Part shown: positions 26,089 through 35,751 of the stretch, piece by piece | Position numbering within the stretch: the stretch's first letter is position 1 | Layout of the letters: every line of letters begins with the position of its first letter | NCBI RefSeq assembly: GCF_025962655.1 | Contig: NZ_JAGFPE010000004.1 | Location: 62,001-126,000 of the forward strand | Length of the DNA: 64,000 bases | DNA from: Candidatus Symbiopectobacterium sp. NZEC151 | GTDB taxonomy: Bacteria; Pseudomonadota; Gammaproteobacteria; Enterobacterales; Enterobacteriaceae | Direction of reading: 5' to 3' | Program-made: the position numbers and the translations under genes | The notes under the pieces: model-generated | Told to the model about the DNA's origin: nothing | Seen by the model: only the letters and a program-made list of their open reading frames with translations | The model's database searches: none

Positions 26089-26900
26089 AAGAGCAGGTTC
26101 CCCGAATAAATGCGTTAACAATCGCAGGCACCGATCCTAGCGGTGGAGCAGGGATCCAGGCCGATCTGAAAACGTTTTCTGCCCTAAGCGCCTATGGCAC
26201 CAGTGTGATCACTGCGCTGGTGGCGCAGAATACGCAGGGGGTTCAGTCGGTTTATCGTATTGAACCTGATTTTGTGGCGGCTCAACTGGATTCCGTGCTG
26301 AGCGATGTGCGTATCGACAGTGCGAAGATCGGCATGCTGGCGCAAAGTGATATTGTCGAAGCGGTCGCCGAGCGCCTGCAACGCTATGCCGTACCTTATA
26401 TTGTGTTGGATACGGTGATGCTGGCGAAAAGCGGCGATCCGCTATTGGCGCCTGAAGCGGTCGCCGCGATTCGTGAGACGCTGCTGCCGCGCGTGTCACT
26501 GATAACCCCTAATCTGCCGGAGGCGGCGGCGCTGTTGGCGTGCAATGCGGCAACCACAGAAAGTGAGATGAAAGCACAAGGGCAAGGGCTGCTGGAGATG
26601 GGGTGCCGGGCGGTGCTGATCAAGGGGGGCCATTTGAGTGACGCGGAGAGCCCGGACTGGCTGTTTCAACGTGGGCATGCACCGCAACGTTTCTGCGCGC
26701 CACGGGTAAAGACTCGTCACACCCACGGCACAGGATGCACGCTGTCTGCGGCGCTGGCGGCACTGCGCCCCCGGCACCCCGATTGGGAAAATACGGTTCA
26801 AGCGGCGAAGCATTACCTCCAGCATGCATTACTGGCGGCAGATTCACTGGAAGTGGGTCAGGGGATTGGGCCGGTACATCATTTTCATCAATGGTGGTAG
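26076..26900 (+). CDS. thiD: Hydroxymethylpyrimidine/phosphomethylpyrimidine kinase
   Basis: ThiD phosphorylates HMP and HMP-P to HMP-PP for thiamine synthesis and salvage. The 274-residue ribokinase-like enzyme shows [38 protein letters not shown] and H-G-T-G-C-T-L-S. The ATG at 26076 has AGGAGG 6 bases upstream and lies inside the end of thiM, indicating translational coupling. A hairpin follows the stop. Confidence 0.96.
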   Translation: MRLIKEQVPRINALTIAGTDPSGGAGIQADLKTFSALSAYGTSVITALVAQNTQGVQSVYRIEPDFVAAQLDSVLSDVRIDSAKIGMLAQSDIVEAVAERLQRYAVPYIVLDTVMLAKSGDPLLAPEAVAAIRETLLPRVSLITPNLPEAAALLACNAATTESEMKAQGQGLLEMGCRAVLIKGGHLSDAESPDWLFQRGHAPQRFCAPRVKTRHTHGTGCTLSAALAALRPRHPDWENTVQAAKHYLQHALLAADSLEVGQGIGPVHHFHQWW

Positions 26901-26911
26901 ACCGTTAAGCG

Positions 26912-26934
26912 GTCGGCGGCGCTACGCCGCCGAC
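26912..26934. terminator. GC-rich hairpin between thiD and the convergent acyltransferase gene
   Basis: GTCGGCGGCG and CGCCGCCGAC form a perfect 10-bp stem with a CTA loop just after the thiD stop. A T-run is weak (AGTGCCGTTTG), so it may act in both directions. Confidence 0.6.
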
Positions 26935-26957
26935 AGTGCCGTTTGACGCCTGTGGTG

Positions 26958-27926
26958 TCAGAAAGAGATGATCTTGGCGGTAAACCTGTTGAGCAGCAGC
27001 AAACGGCACAACAGCACTGATGCAATAAACACCAAGACCAGCAGAACAAATTTCAGGTTGACGTAGTTAAAGTCATAGAGTGTGCTAATGAAATAGAACA
27101 CACTGTAATGCACAATATAGACACCGATCATTGCCGGGCCAATAAACTCGACGACGTGAGTTATAATTTTGTTTTTTATAGTGATATTTTCAAACACAAT
27201 GAATAATGCCAAACACATGGTCAGCAGATGCAGATGCTCAAGCATCAGCCACGGCGTGACAATATTTTGAGCGTGGGTTGAGAGAAAGCGTTCGTAAAAG
27301 AACATCGAGATACCTACCGGCACCACCATCATGCGAGCCAGCCAGATGATGCCGGGCTGGTGGGTAAACAACCTGCCCGCAGAGGTTCCCAGCATTCTTC
27401 CTACAAGATAGTAACCCCCCCATACCCAGACAAATGAATAGCTGTGTATAAAGAGTGGATCATCGCGCATATCTAATGGGCTGAATATATCGAAGAGAAA
27501 AATAATAGCGAACAAGCTCGCAAAAAATACCAATGTCATTTTTACATTACGCATCGCTTTAATAATAAGGGGGTAGATAATGTAAATTACGCCAATGGTT
27601 AACATTATTCCATTTTGTAGTATGTATCCCTGTTGAATATATTGGAATGTAATCAATGACAGGATAATATTCCAAAAGACGATGATGAACACCACGTTTT
27701 TTATTTTTATCCTGACCTCTTTTTTTGTCAGGTTGTCGATGTTGTCAAAATATCCAATAAGAATGAAAAACAATGGCTTAGCTATTGTGGAGAGAAAGTA
27801 GAGAATGCTCATGGCGTTAGCATTAATAAAACATTCGTTAACGCAAAGTTGACTGGCTGAGTAAAATGTGACGGCGGCAAAACAACTCAAACTTTTCAAG
27901 GCGTGTTGGCTGACATCTCTGATCAT
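26958..27926 (-). CDS. Acyltransferase-3-like integral membrane protein
   Basis: A 322-residue protein with about ten predicted membrane helices, in the style of acyltransferase-3/WecH-type O-acetyltransferases. The helix pattern, the late E-F-I-G-P-A-M-I-G-V-Y-I-V-H-Y segment and the C-terminal helix pair fit. The usual catalytic N-terminal His is less clear, so enzymatic activity is uncertain. The ATG at 27926 has AGGTGA upstream and is preferred to an ATG at 27977 without a ribosome site. The gene is AT-rich compared with its neighbours, suggesting transfer. Confidence 0.7.
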   Translation of the reverse strand: MIRDVSQHALKSLSCFAAVTFYSASQLCVNECFINANAMSILYFLSTIAKPLFFILIGYFDNIDNLTKKEVRIKIKNVVFIIVFWNIILSLITFQYIQQGYILQNGIMLTIGVIYIIYPLIIKAMRNVKMTLVFFASLFAIIFLFDIFSPLDMRDDPLFIHSYSFVWVWGGYYLVGRMLGTSAGRLFTHQPGIIWLARMMVVPVGISMFFYERFLSTHAQNIVTPWLMLEHLHLLTMCLALFIVFENITIKNKIITHVVEFIGPAMIGVYIVHYSVFYFISTLYDFNYVNLKFVLLVLVFIASVLLCRLLLLNRFTAKIISF

Positions 27927-28346
27927 GGCACATTCACCTTTGGCCGTAAGTCCTATGGTTATATCCCTGTTTTTCATGAAGATAAGCGTAGTGTTAAAAG
28001 GGCTTCCCGCCTAGCGCATTGTACGTGCCGGATGCGCTGCCACTCCGTTTCTCTCCCTTTTTTCCTTATTTTACTTCATGATATTTAATGTTTTTAGCAG
28101 TGTGGCGTAATCAATATCCTAATTCTTTACGATTGATGGGTGTCGTCTGGATATTGCGACTTTTTATAATATTATTGAAGTGATAGCCACAATAAATAGG
28201 AGTGAGTGCCACTCACTACTCTCAAATCGGATATTTCCCTTTACGAAATCTTGTTGTTTGTATCCTTACAGAATAAGAGTAGGTCAGAAAATTAATACTC
28301 TTCATTAGCCCATCACATCAAAGGCCTTGTGTCAGGAAGGAATACC
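27927..28346. other. 420-base AT-rich control region before arcD
   Basis: No gene recognised. It lies between two divergently transcribed genes and contains a perfect inverted repeat AGTGAGT-GCC-ACTCACT at 28201-28217. No clear ArgR or FNR consensus was found. Confidence 0.5.
28201..28217. promoter_or_regulatory. Operator-like perfect palindrome upstream of arcD
   Basis: AGTGAGT (28201-28207), GCC, ACTCACT (28211-28217) form a perfect 7-bp dyad about 130 bases before the arcD start. The regulator is unknown. Confidence 0.4.
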
Positions 28347-29858
28347 ATGGCGAGCTCATCAGTAAATAAGCTGTCCTTATGGTCTCTCACGGCGTTGGTC
28401 GTGGGATCCATGATTGGCGCGGGAATTTTTTCATTACCGGCGACATTTGGACGCGCAACCGGGGGATTTGGTGCCATTATCGCATGGTGCATCGCGGGTG
28501 GCGGCATGTTAATGCTGGCATTTGTGTTTCAATCTCTGGCGCAACGTAAACCCGATCTTGATTCCGGGGTCTTTATCTATGCGAAGGAGGGATTTGGTGA
28601 TTATCTGGGGTTTGCTTCTGCATTAGGATTCTGGGCAGGAACCTGCATCGGTAACGTCTCCTATTTCGTGCTGATCAAATCCACGCTGGGGGCTTTTTTC
28701 CCGGTCTTTGGCGATGGCAACACGATCTCTGCACTGGTGGTGTCGTCAATCATCCTGTGGGGGTTCCATTTCCTGGTACTCAATGGCGTCAAAAACGCCG
28801 CCACCATTAACACCATTGCCACGGTGGCGAAAATTGTCCCGATTATTGCCTTTGTCGGGGTGCTGATCTTCGCGTTTCAAAGCGACATTTTCATGCAAAA
28901 TTTCTGGGGTTCGCCTGTGACAGCGGCCGTAACGCCCGATCTTGAGCACCTTAACGACTATGGTTATGCCGGTCATGCGGCGGCAGCGATTATGCCAGCG
29001 CAGGAACCTGAATCTCTGTTCAGCCAGATCCGCAGCACCATGCTGGTGACTGTCTTTGTGTTCCTGGGAATTGAAGGGGCCAGCGTTTATTCCCGCTATG
29101 CCAAAGAGCGCCGTCATGTGGGGATTGCCACCGTGATGGGCTTTATCGGTGTATTAGGGCTGTTGGTGCTGGTGACGTTGCTCTCTTACGGCGTGTTGCT
29201 GCGTCCTGAATTGGCAGGCCTGCGCCAACCATCCATGGCGGGCGTGCTGGAAGCCGTGGTGGGACCGTGGGGACGCGTCTTTATCAGCGTTGGTTTGATC
29301 GTTTCTGTCCTGGGGGCCTACCTGTCTTGGTCATTGCTGGCTGCCGAAGTGCTGTTCTCCGCCGCCAAGCACCAAAGCATGCCGAAAATCTTCATGACCG
29401 AGAACAAGCATGACGTGCCCTCTGCCGCCGTTTGGCTCACCAATATCACCATTCAGGTATTTTTGATCCTGATGCTGTTCAGCCAGTATGCCTTTCAACT
29501 GGCGATCGAGTTGACCAGCTCATTAACCCTTATCCCCTATTTATTGGTCGCCGCTTACGGGTTGAAACTGGCCTGGACGGGGGAAACGTATGAAACCGAC
29601 AAACGCGATCACCGCAAAGATCTCACGTTTGCGCTGCTCGCCACACTGTATGCCCTGTTGATGTTGTACGCCGGAGGGGTGAAATACCTGCTGCTCTCGG
29701 CCGTGATTTATGGGCCGGGCACCGTGCTGTACATCATGGCCAAACGCGAACAGCGGGTTGCGCTGTTCAATAAAACCGAACTTGGGATTTTCGCTATCGT
29801 TATGGTCGCCGCCATTGTTGCAATCTACAGCATTGCGACAGGCATTATTACTATCTAA
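28347..29858 (+). CDS. arcD: Arginine/ornithine antiporter (APC family)
   Basis: A 503-residue, twelve-helix amino acid antiporter of the APC superfamily. The opening S-M-I-G-A-G-I-F-S-L-P helix-1 motif and F-L-G-I-E-G-A-S-V-Y-S-R-Y-A in helix 6 are typical of ArcD/YdgI-type basic amino acid antiporters. It exchanges external arginine for ornithine (or a related product) at the inner membrane. The ATG at 28347 is preceded by AGGAAGG. The arginine deiminase gene follows 15 bases later, which fixes the functional assignment. Confidence 0.9.
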   Translation: MASSSVNKLSLWSLTALVVGSMIGAGIFSLPATFGRATGGFGAIIAWCIAGGGMLMLAFVFQSLAQRKPDLDSGVFIYAKEGFGDYLGFASALGFWAGTCIGNVSYFVLIKSTLGAFFPVFGDGNTISALVVSSIILWGFHFLVLNGVKNAATINTIATVAKIVPIIAFVGVLIFAFQSDIFMQNFWGSPVTAAVTPDLEHLNDYGYAGHAAAAIMPAQEPESLFSQIRSTMLVTVFVFLGIEGASVYSRYAKERRHVGIATVMGFIGVLGLLVLVTLLSYGVLLRPELAGLRQPSMAGVLEAVVGPWGRVFISVGLIVSVLGAYLSWSLLAAEVLFSAAKHQSMPKIFMTENKHDVPSAAVWLTNITIQVFLILMLFSQYAFQLAIELTSSLTLIPYLLVAAYGLKLAWTGETYETDKRDHRKDLTFALLATLYALLMLYAGGVKYLLLSAVIYGPGTVLYIMAKREQRVALFNKTELGIFAIVMVAAIVAIYSIATGIITI

Positions 29859-29873
29859 GTGAGGCTGCTTATT

Positions 29874-31148
29874 ATGTCGACAAAAAAGAAGTCCGAAAAG
29901 AAATATGGCGTGCATTCGGAAGTCGGTAAATTGCATAAAGTTATGGTGTGCGCACCGGGCAAAGCACACAATCGGCTGACGCCGAGCAACTGCGATGAAC
30001 TGTTATTTGATGACGTGTTGTGGGTTGAACGTGCCAAGCGCGACCATTTTGATTTTATGACCAAAATGCGTGAACACGGTGTCGATGTGGTGGAAATGCA
30101 TAATCTGCTGGCGGAAACGGTGGCACTGCCGGAAGCGAGAAAGTGGATTCTGGATCAGCAGATTGTGCCGGATGAAGTCTCTCTGGGCATTTTGAAAGAA
30201 ACCCGCAGCTTCCTGGACGGATTGGCACCGCGCGCCTTGGCTGAAGTGTTGATTGGCGGCTTGTCTACCACCGAACTGGCGAAAGAGGGCTATGCCGACC
30301 ACGAAGAGCTCAATCTGATCCGCGACGCGGCAGGCATTACTGAATATTTGCTGCCGCCACTGCCGAATACGCTGTATACCCGCGACACCACCTGCTGGAT
30401 TTACGGTGGCGTAACGTTAAACCCGCTCTACTGGCCCGCTCGCCATGAAGAAACCATTCTGACGACCGCCATCTACAAATTCCACCCGGATTTTGCCAAT
30501 GCCAATATCAATATCTGGTACGGCGATCCCACCAAACACCACGGCACCGCCACGCTGGAAGGCGGCGATGTGATGCCGATTGGCAATAAAACCGTCCTGA
30601 TTGGTATGAGTGAGCGCACGTCGCATCAAGCCATCACCCAACTGGCAGCCTCCCTGTTTGCCAATAAAGCCTCGGGCGTTGAGCGGGTGATGATTGCAGC
30701 GATGCCGAGATTGCGCGCTGCCATGCACCTGGACACGGTGTTTACCTTCTGCGATCGCGATGTGGTCACCCTTTACCCTGCCATTGTGAACCAGATTCGC
30801 ACCTTCTCGTTGCGTCCGGATGATGGCCCAACCGGGATGAAACTGTATCGTGACAAGGGCACCTTCACCGAAGCCATCGCGGGCGCGTTGAACCTCAAAA
30901 AACTGCGCGTGGTGGAAACGGCCGGTAACGATTACGACACCGAACGCCAGCAGTGGGATAGCGGTAACAACATGGTCGCCCTGTCTCCCGGCGTGGTGCT
31001 CGCCTACGATCGAAATACCAAGACCAACACCCAACTGCGCAAGGAAGGGGTGGAAGTCATTGAGATCGTTGGCAGTGAACTGGGCCGTGGACGCGGCGGC
31101 GGTCACTGTATGACGTGCCCGATCATTCGTGAACCTGTGGATTATTGA
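29874..31148 (+). CDS. arcA: Arginine deiminase
   Basis: ArcA hydrolyses arginine to citrulline and ammonia, the first step of the ADI pathway. The 424-residue enzyme carries L-Y-T-R-D-T, the E-G-G-D-V motif, M-H-L-D-T-V-F-T and the nucleophile block G-G-G-H-C-M-T-C-P with catalytic Cys about 412. The start at 29874 has GAGG upstream. It is co-transcribed with arcD. The usual arcB and arcC genes do not follow; an RND efflux gene pair does. Ammonia release for acid tolerance, or use of an OTC encoded elsewhere, is possible. Confidence 0.96.
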   Translation: MSTKKKSEKKYGVHSEVGKLHKVMVCAPGKAHNRLTPSNCDELLFDDVLWVERAKRDHFDFMTKMREHGVDVVEMHNLLAETVALPEARKWILDQQIVPDEVSLGILKETRSFLDGLAPRALAEVLIGGLSTTELAKEGYADHEELNLIRDAAGITEYLLPPLPNTLYTRDTTCWIYGGVTLNPLYWPARHEETILTTAIYKFHPDFANANINIWYGDPTKHHGTATLEGGDVMPIGNKTVLIGMSERTSHQAITQLAASLFANKASGVERVMIAAMPRLRAAMHLDTVFTFCDRDVVTLYPAIVNQIRTFSLRPDDGPTGMKLYRDKGTFTEAIAGALNLKKLRVVETAGNDYDTERQQWDSGNNMVALSPGVVLAYDRNTKTNTQLRKEGVEVIEIVGSELGRGRGGGHCMTCPIIREPVDY

Positions 31149-31156
31149 TGCTCCCA

Positions 31157-31181
31157 TCAGGCGCTCTCACCGAGCGCCTGA
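31157..31181 (+). terminator. Hairpin after arcA
   Basis: TCAGGCGCTC and GAGCGCCTGA form a perfect 10-bp stem with a 5-base loop 8 bases after the arcA stop. No U-run follows, but the position supports an end to the arcDA unit. Confidence 0.65.
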
Positions 31182-31322
31182 TGAACACGCACTGTCAGTG
31201 CACGAGATGTTTATGCTAACCAGGTGCCAGGCCTGATTCACCTTGCTGCGATGGCGTTTACCGCTGTAATGGTTATGGCGATGATGCAGCGGCGCGTGAA
31301 TCTGATCCGAAGAGATTGCATC

Positions 31323-32408
31323 GTGAAAATAAAACTAATCGTTGTTACGTTTATCGCGTTTTTTATTTCTGCCTGTGACAGGGAGGCGACCGAAAAAAGT
31401 ATTACGGTACGGCCAGTGAGTATTCTGGAAGTGAGCAACAGCGCGCAGCAAGGGGTGCGTATCTTTCCCGCCAGAATTATTGCTGGCGATAGAACCGAGT
31501 TGGCGTTTAAACGTCCCGGTCAGTTAGAACGGTTGCTGGTGCGTGAAGGAGAATCGGTCACACAAGGGCAGACGATCGCGGAGCTTAACAGCAACGATGC
31601 ACGACTGCGGCTACAGGATCGCCAGGCCACCTTTAACCTGTCTCAAACCCAGTTCAACCGCTACGCGGCGTTGAGCGAGCGTCACATCGTGGCGCGTGCC
31701 GAACTGGACGTGCAGCGTGCTGCACGCGACTCGGCGCAGGCGGCGCTGAAACTGGCGAAAGAAGAGCTGGACGACACGGTAATCCGGGCTCCGTTTCCCG
31801 GTGTTATCGCCATGGTCAACGCCCGCAATTATCAAATTGTCGCGGCAGGACAATCTATTGCCACCTTGAACGCGTTGGAATTGCTGGATGTGGAATTCAG
31901 TATCCCCGAAAGCCTTTTTATTATTATCGATGCCAACAACGTCAAATATCAGCCAGTGGTTGAATTGAACAACCTGCCGGGACGTGAGTTTGTCGCCAGC
32001 TATAAAGAGCACACCGCACAAACGGTGTCGGGCGCGCTGACCTATCGTATGGTGCTGACCATGCCACGTCCGCAAGATATCCCGTTGTTGTCGGGCATGA
32101 GCGGCAGGGTGAAGATCAATCTGGGGAATCTCCCCGGCAGCACGGCTGCGATGGCGGTGGTGGTTCCGGTGGAGGCGGTATTCAATCCGGATACCAGCGC
32201 CGAGCATAAACCGCATGTGTGGGTGGTTAATGAACGTGATGGCAAGCTGTTTGTCACCTCACGCCAGGTTGAACTGGGTCAACTGACGGCGAACGGCATT
32301 CAGGTCGTTTCCGGGTTGTCTCAAGGCGAGCGGATTGTGGCAGCCGGCACCCGTGAATTAGCGCCAGACCAGGAAGTGCGAGCATGGGTTCGTGAGCGAG
32401 GTCTCTAA
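31323..32408 (+). CDS. RND efflux periplasmic adaptor lipoprotein
   Basis: A 361-residue membrane-fusion protein linking an inner-membrane RND pump to an outer-membrane channel. The N-terminal lipoprotein signal has lipobox I-S-A-C. The lipoyl half-motifs (L-V-R-E-G-E-S-V-T-x-G-Q and I-R-A-P-F-P-G-V-I) flank a coiled-coil hairpin (about 90-155), followed by beta-barrel and membrane-proximal domains. The GTG at 31323 is chosen because it begins a proper signal peptide and has AAGAGA upstream. Its stop overlaps the permease start (TAATG). Confidence 0.9.
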   Translation: MKIKLIVVTFIAFFISACDREATEKSITVRPVSILEVSNSAQQGVRIFPARIIAGDRTELAFKRPGQLERLLVREGESVTQGQTIAELNSNDARLRLQDRQATFNLSQTQFNRYAALSERHIVARAELDVQRAARDSAQAALKLAKEELDDTVIRAPFPGVIAMVNARNYQIVAAGQSIATLNALELLDVEFSIPESLFIIIDANNVKYQPVVELNNLPGREFVASYKEHTAQTVSGALTYRMVLTMPRPQDIPLLSGMSGRVKINLGNLPGSTAAMAVVVPVEAVFNPDTSAEHKPHVWVVNERDGKLFVTSRQVELGQLTANGIQVVSGLSQGERIVAAGTRELAPDQEVRAWVRERGL

Positions 32409-35400
32409 TGAAACTGACAGAGAACTTTATCAACAACGGCACTCGCATCTGGCTGTCGATTTTATTGTTAGGTCTGGGGGGCGTCATTGCCTTTCTGAAT
32501 ATTGGCCGATTGGAAGATCCTGCGTTTACCATCAAAACGGCGGTGGTGGTTACCCGTTATGACGGCGCTTCCGCGCAGCAGGTCGAAGAAGAGGTGACCT
32601 TACCGCTGGAGAATGCCATTCAGCAACTGCCCTATATCGATAACATCACCTCGATCTCCAGCGTGGGGCTGTCGCAAATCACTATCAATATCAAAGCCCA
32701 GTACGGGCCGGATGATTTACCGCAAATCTGGGACGTACTGCGGCGTCGTATTGGCGATGCGGCACGCCAACTGCCGCCTGGTGCCAGTCCACCTTTCGTC
32801 AACGATGATTTTGGCGATGTGTATGGCTACTTCTTTTCCCTGTATGGCGATGGCTATTCCAATCAGGAGTTGCGTAACTTTGCTGAGGTATTGCGCCGCG
32901 AACTGGTAGTGGTGCCGGGTGTCGGGAAAGTGGCGATCGTCGGGGTGTTGCCGGAAGAGGTGCAGATAGAGATCTCCCGTGCTCAGATGACCGCGGCCAA
33001 TATTGTGCCGCAGCGCTTGTATGATTTGCTCAGTCGGCAAAATGTGGTGTCCAATGCCGGTGAACTCTTGGTCGGTAGCGAATCGATCCGCTTGCACCCC
33101 ACCGGTGAGTTTGACAGCGTGCAAGAGCTGGGCAACCTGCTGATCAGCGAACCGGGCAGCCCGCGTAGCGTCTACCTGCGTGATATTGCCACTATCAGCC
33201 AGGGCGTGACGCACTCACCGAACAATATTTACCGCGCCAACACGCAGGCGGCGCTCTCCGTCGGTGTCTCCTTCGCCCCCAGCGTAAACGTGATTGTGGT
33301 GGGTAAGGCTATCAAGGCACGGCTGGCTCAACTGGAAGCCGAGCGACCGGCAGGTATGGCGTTGAATGTGTTTTACGACCAGTCCCATGAAGTCGAGGGG
33401 GCGGTGAATGGTTTTATCATGAACTTCCTGATGGCGCTGGCGATTGTCATTGGTACGCTGCTGATTTTTATGGGGGTACGCAGCGGCCTGGTGATTGCGG
33501 CTTCACTGGCGCTGAACGTGTTGGGCACGCTGCTGATCATGAAGTTGCTGAATATCGAATTGCAGCGCGTCTCGCTTGGGGCGTTGGTGATCGCACTCAG
33601 TATGCTGGTCGATAACGCCATCGTGATCGTTGAAGGGGTGTTGGTCGGTCGGCAACGCGGTGCCACGGCGATGGATGCGATCAACCGCGTGGTGAAGCAG
33701 ACCATGTTCCCGTTGCTGGGCGCAACCATCATTGCCGTGCTGGCGTTTGCGCCTATTGGTTTGTCTAACGACTCCACCGGTGAGTATTGTAAATCGCTGT
33801 TTCAGGTACTGCTTATCTCGCTGATGCTGAGTTGGTTTACCGCGCTGACATTAACCCCCGCTTTCACCAAGTGGGCGTTTGAAAAGCAGAAGGTGGCAGC
33901 GCAGAACCCGGATGAGCCGGTGAAAAATCCCTACGATGGTTGGCTATTTCGCGTCTATCGTTCCCTGTTGAGTAAATTGCTCAACCAGCGCGCCCTGACC
34001 TTAACGCTGCTGGCCGGCTTGCTCGTCGCCGCTGTGGTGGGTTTTGGCAGCGTGCGGCAAAGCTTTTTCCCACCGTCGAATACGCCTATCTTCTTTGTCG
34101 ATCTCTGGCTGCCCTACAGCACCGATATCGCCTATACCGAGAAGATTGCGGCGGAAATCGAAAAGCACATCAGTGAGCAGCCCGGTGTTGACAACACCAT
34201 GGTGACGGTGGGACAGGGGGCGTTGCGGTTTATGCTGACCTACAACGCCCAGCGGCAATACGCCAACTATGCGCAGATACTGGTGCGTACCGATGCGCTA
34301 AATCAGATCCCTACATTAATTCGAGACATTGAAGCCTATGTGCGTGATAACTATCCGGCGGTGAAAGGGCAGGCGAAGCGCATCATGTTTGGCCCGTCCA
34401 ATAACAGCTCCATTGAGGCGCGATTTATTGGCAACGATCCGGAGATTCTGCGTTCGTTGGCTGCCGCGGCAGAGCAGGTGGCGAGTGCCGATCCGGATTC
34501 GGATGGCGTGATGCATGACTGGCAGGAGAGCAGCAAAGTGATTCGCCCGCAGTTCTCGGATTATCTTGGGCGTGAGTTGGGGGTCGACAAGCGTGAGATC
34601 GACAACGCGTTGCGGATGAGCTTTGGCGGCATCAATGTGGGGTTGTACCGTGACGGGACACGGCTGATGCCTATCGTATTGCGCACCCCGGATGCGGAGC
34701 GGTTGAATGCCGACCGGCTCAATGACGTGATGATCTGGAGTCAGGCGCGACAGGCATTTATTCCGATCGATAACGTGGTTAACCGCTTCACGACCGAGTG
34801 GGAAGATCCGCTGATTATGCGTCGCGATCGCACGCGTACGCTGACGGTACAGGCCGATCCCGCCTCACAAAGTGGTGAAACCTCCGCCGAGTTGTTGGGG
34901 CGCATTAAGCCTGATATTGATGCCATCGCGCTGCCGCATGGCTATCGTCTCGAATGGGGCGGTGACTATCAAAGCACCAAAGAGGCGCAGGCAGGGCTGC
35001 TCACCAGCCTACCCATTGCCTTTATCGTGATGTTTATCATCACCGTATTGATGTTCAGCTCGGTGAAACATGCTATCGCCATTTGGCTTACCGTACCGCT
35101 GGCGTTGATCGGCGTCACGGTCGGGTTTCTGCTGACGGGTATTCCGTTTGGGTTCATGGCGTTGATTGGTCTGCTTAGCCTGAGCGGGATGTTGATTCGT
35201 AACGGTATTGTGTTGGTGGAGGAGATCGGTCTGCAACGCGAGCAAAAACCGCTGCGTGACGCCATCATCGATGCATCGACCTCCCGTTTGCGTCCTATCC
35301 TGCTTACGGCGTTTACCACGGTACTGGGGTTGGCCCCGTTACTGAGCGATGCCTTCTTCCAAAGCATGGCGGTGGTTATCATGTTTGGTCTGGGTTTTGC

Positions 35401-35482
35401 CACCGTGTTGACGTTATTGGTATTGCCGGTGATCTACAGTTGTATGAACCGCGACGAGAAAACCGTGCCAGTGGCCTCCTGA
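32408..35482 (+). CDS. RND efflux permease (TriC/VexF-like)
   Basis: A 1024-residue inner-membrane proton-driven exporter with the RND layout: helix 1, porter domain, helices 2-6, second porter domain and helices 8-12. In helix 4 the usual D-D pair of AcrB-type pumps is D402-N403 (L-V-D-N-A-I-V-I-V-E-G), as seen in the TriC-like branch. Lys and other relay residues were not checked. It is translationally coupled to the adaptor. No outer-membrane TolC-type gene is adjacent, so a shared TolC is expected. The substrate is unknown. Confidence 0.92.
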   Translation: MKLTENFINNGTRIWLSILLLGLGGVIAFLNIGRLEDPAFTIKTAVVVTRYDGASAQQVEEEVTLPLENAIQQLPYIDNITSISSVGLSQITINIKAQYGPDDLPQIWDVLRRRIGDAARQLPPGASPPFVNDDFGDVYGYFFSLYGDGYSNQELRNFAEVLRRELVVVPGVGKVAIVGVLPEEVQIEISRAQMTAANIVPQRLYDLLSRQNVVSNAGELLVGSESIRLHPTGEFDSVQELGNLLISEPGSPRSVYLRDIATISQGVTHSPNNIYRANTQAALSVGVSFAPSVNVIVVGKAIKARLAQLEAERPAGMALNVFYDQSHEVEGAVNGFIMNFLMALAIVIGTLLIFMGVRSGLVIAASLALNVLGTLLIMKLLNIELQRVSLGALVIALSMLVDNAIVIVEGVLVGRQRGATAMDAINRVVKQTMFPLLGATIIAVLAFAPIGLSNDSTGEYCKSLFQVLLISLMLSWFTALTLTPAFTKWAFEKQKVAAQNPDEPVKNPYDGWLFRVYRSLLSKLLNQRALTLTLLAGLLVAAVVGFGSVRQSFFPPSNTPIFFVDLWLPYSTDIAYTEKIAAEIEKHISEQPGVDNTMVTVGQGALRFMLTYNAQRQYANYAQILVRTDALNQIPTLIRDIEAYVRDNYPAVKGQAKRIMFGPSNNSSIEARFIGNDPEILRSLAAAAEQVASADPDSDGVMHDWQESSKVIRPQFSDYLGRELGVDKREIDNALRMSFGGINVGLYRDGTRLMPIVLRTPDAERLNADRLNDVMIWSQARQAFIPIDNVVNRFTTEWEDPLIMRRDRTRTLTVQADPASQSGETSAELLGRIKPDIDAIALPHGYRLEWGGDYQSTKEAQAGLLTSLPIAFIVMFIITVLMFSSVKHAIAIWLTVPLALIGVTVGFLLTGIPFGFMALIGLLSLSGMLIRNGIVLVEEIGLQREQKPLRDAIIDASTSRLRPILLTAFTTVLGLAPLLSDAFFQSMAVVIMFGLGFATVLTLLVLPVIYSCMNRDEKTVPVAS

Positions 35483-35507
35483 GGATTCTGGCGACTCCGC
35501 TTGTCTT

Positions 35508-35537
35508 CATAGCCAGGTAGCGTGCTGCCTGGCTATG
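35508..35537 (+). terminator. Hairpin after the RND permease gene
   Basis: CATAGCCAGG and CCTGGCTATG form a perfect 10-bp stem with an inner TAGC/GCTG extension, followed by TCATTTCTCC. Confidence 0.7.
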
Positions 35538-35626
35538 TCATTTCTCCCCATGGTGTCAGTGACGTAATGAAATAATGCCAAAACGTTATGAGTGAAAGTG
35601 GCGGAGAGTGTGGTAAAAACAGAACG

Positions 35627-35677
35627 ATGACATGATAACGACTGACGGCATAAGCCTCAGCGACATAATAACGACAT
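35627..35677 (+). promoter_or_regulatory. Candidate Pho box upstream of psiE
   Basis: Seven-base units resembling the PhoB half-site CTGTCAT recur with an 11-base period: ATGACAT (35627), ACGACTG (35638), GCGACAT (35660) and ACGACAT (35671), with AT-rich 4-base spacers GATA and AATA. The last unit lies 75 bases before psiE. psiE is a Pho regulon gene in E. coli, so PhoB control is plausible. Confidence 0.45.
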
Positions 35678-35751
35678 TTGCCTGCCGTACCCTTGCAGGA
35701 CCATGCCACTGTGCTGCATGGTGCGTTGATGATGATGTAAGGTAATTCTCT

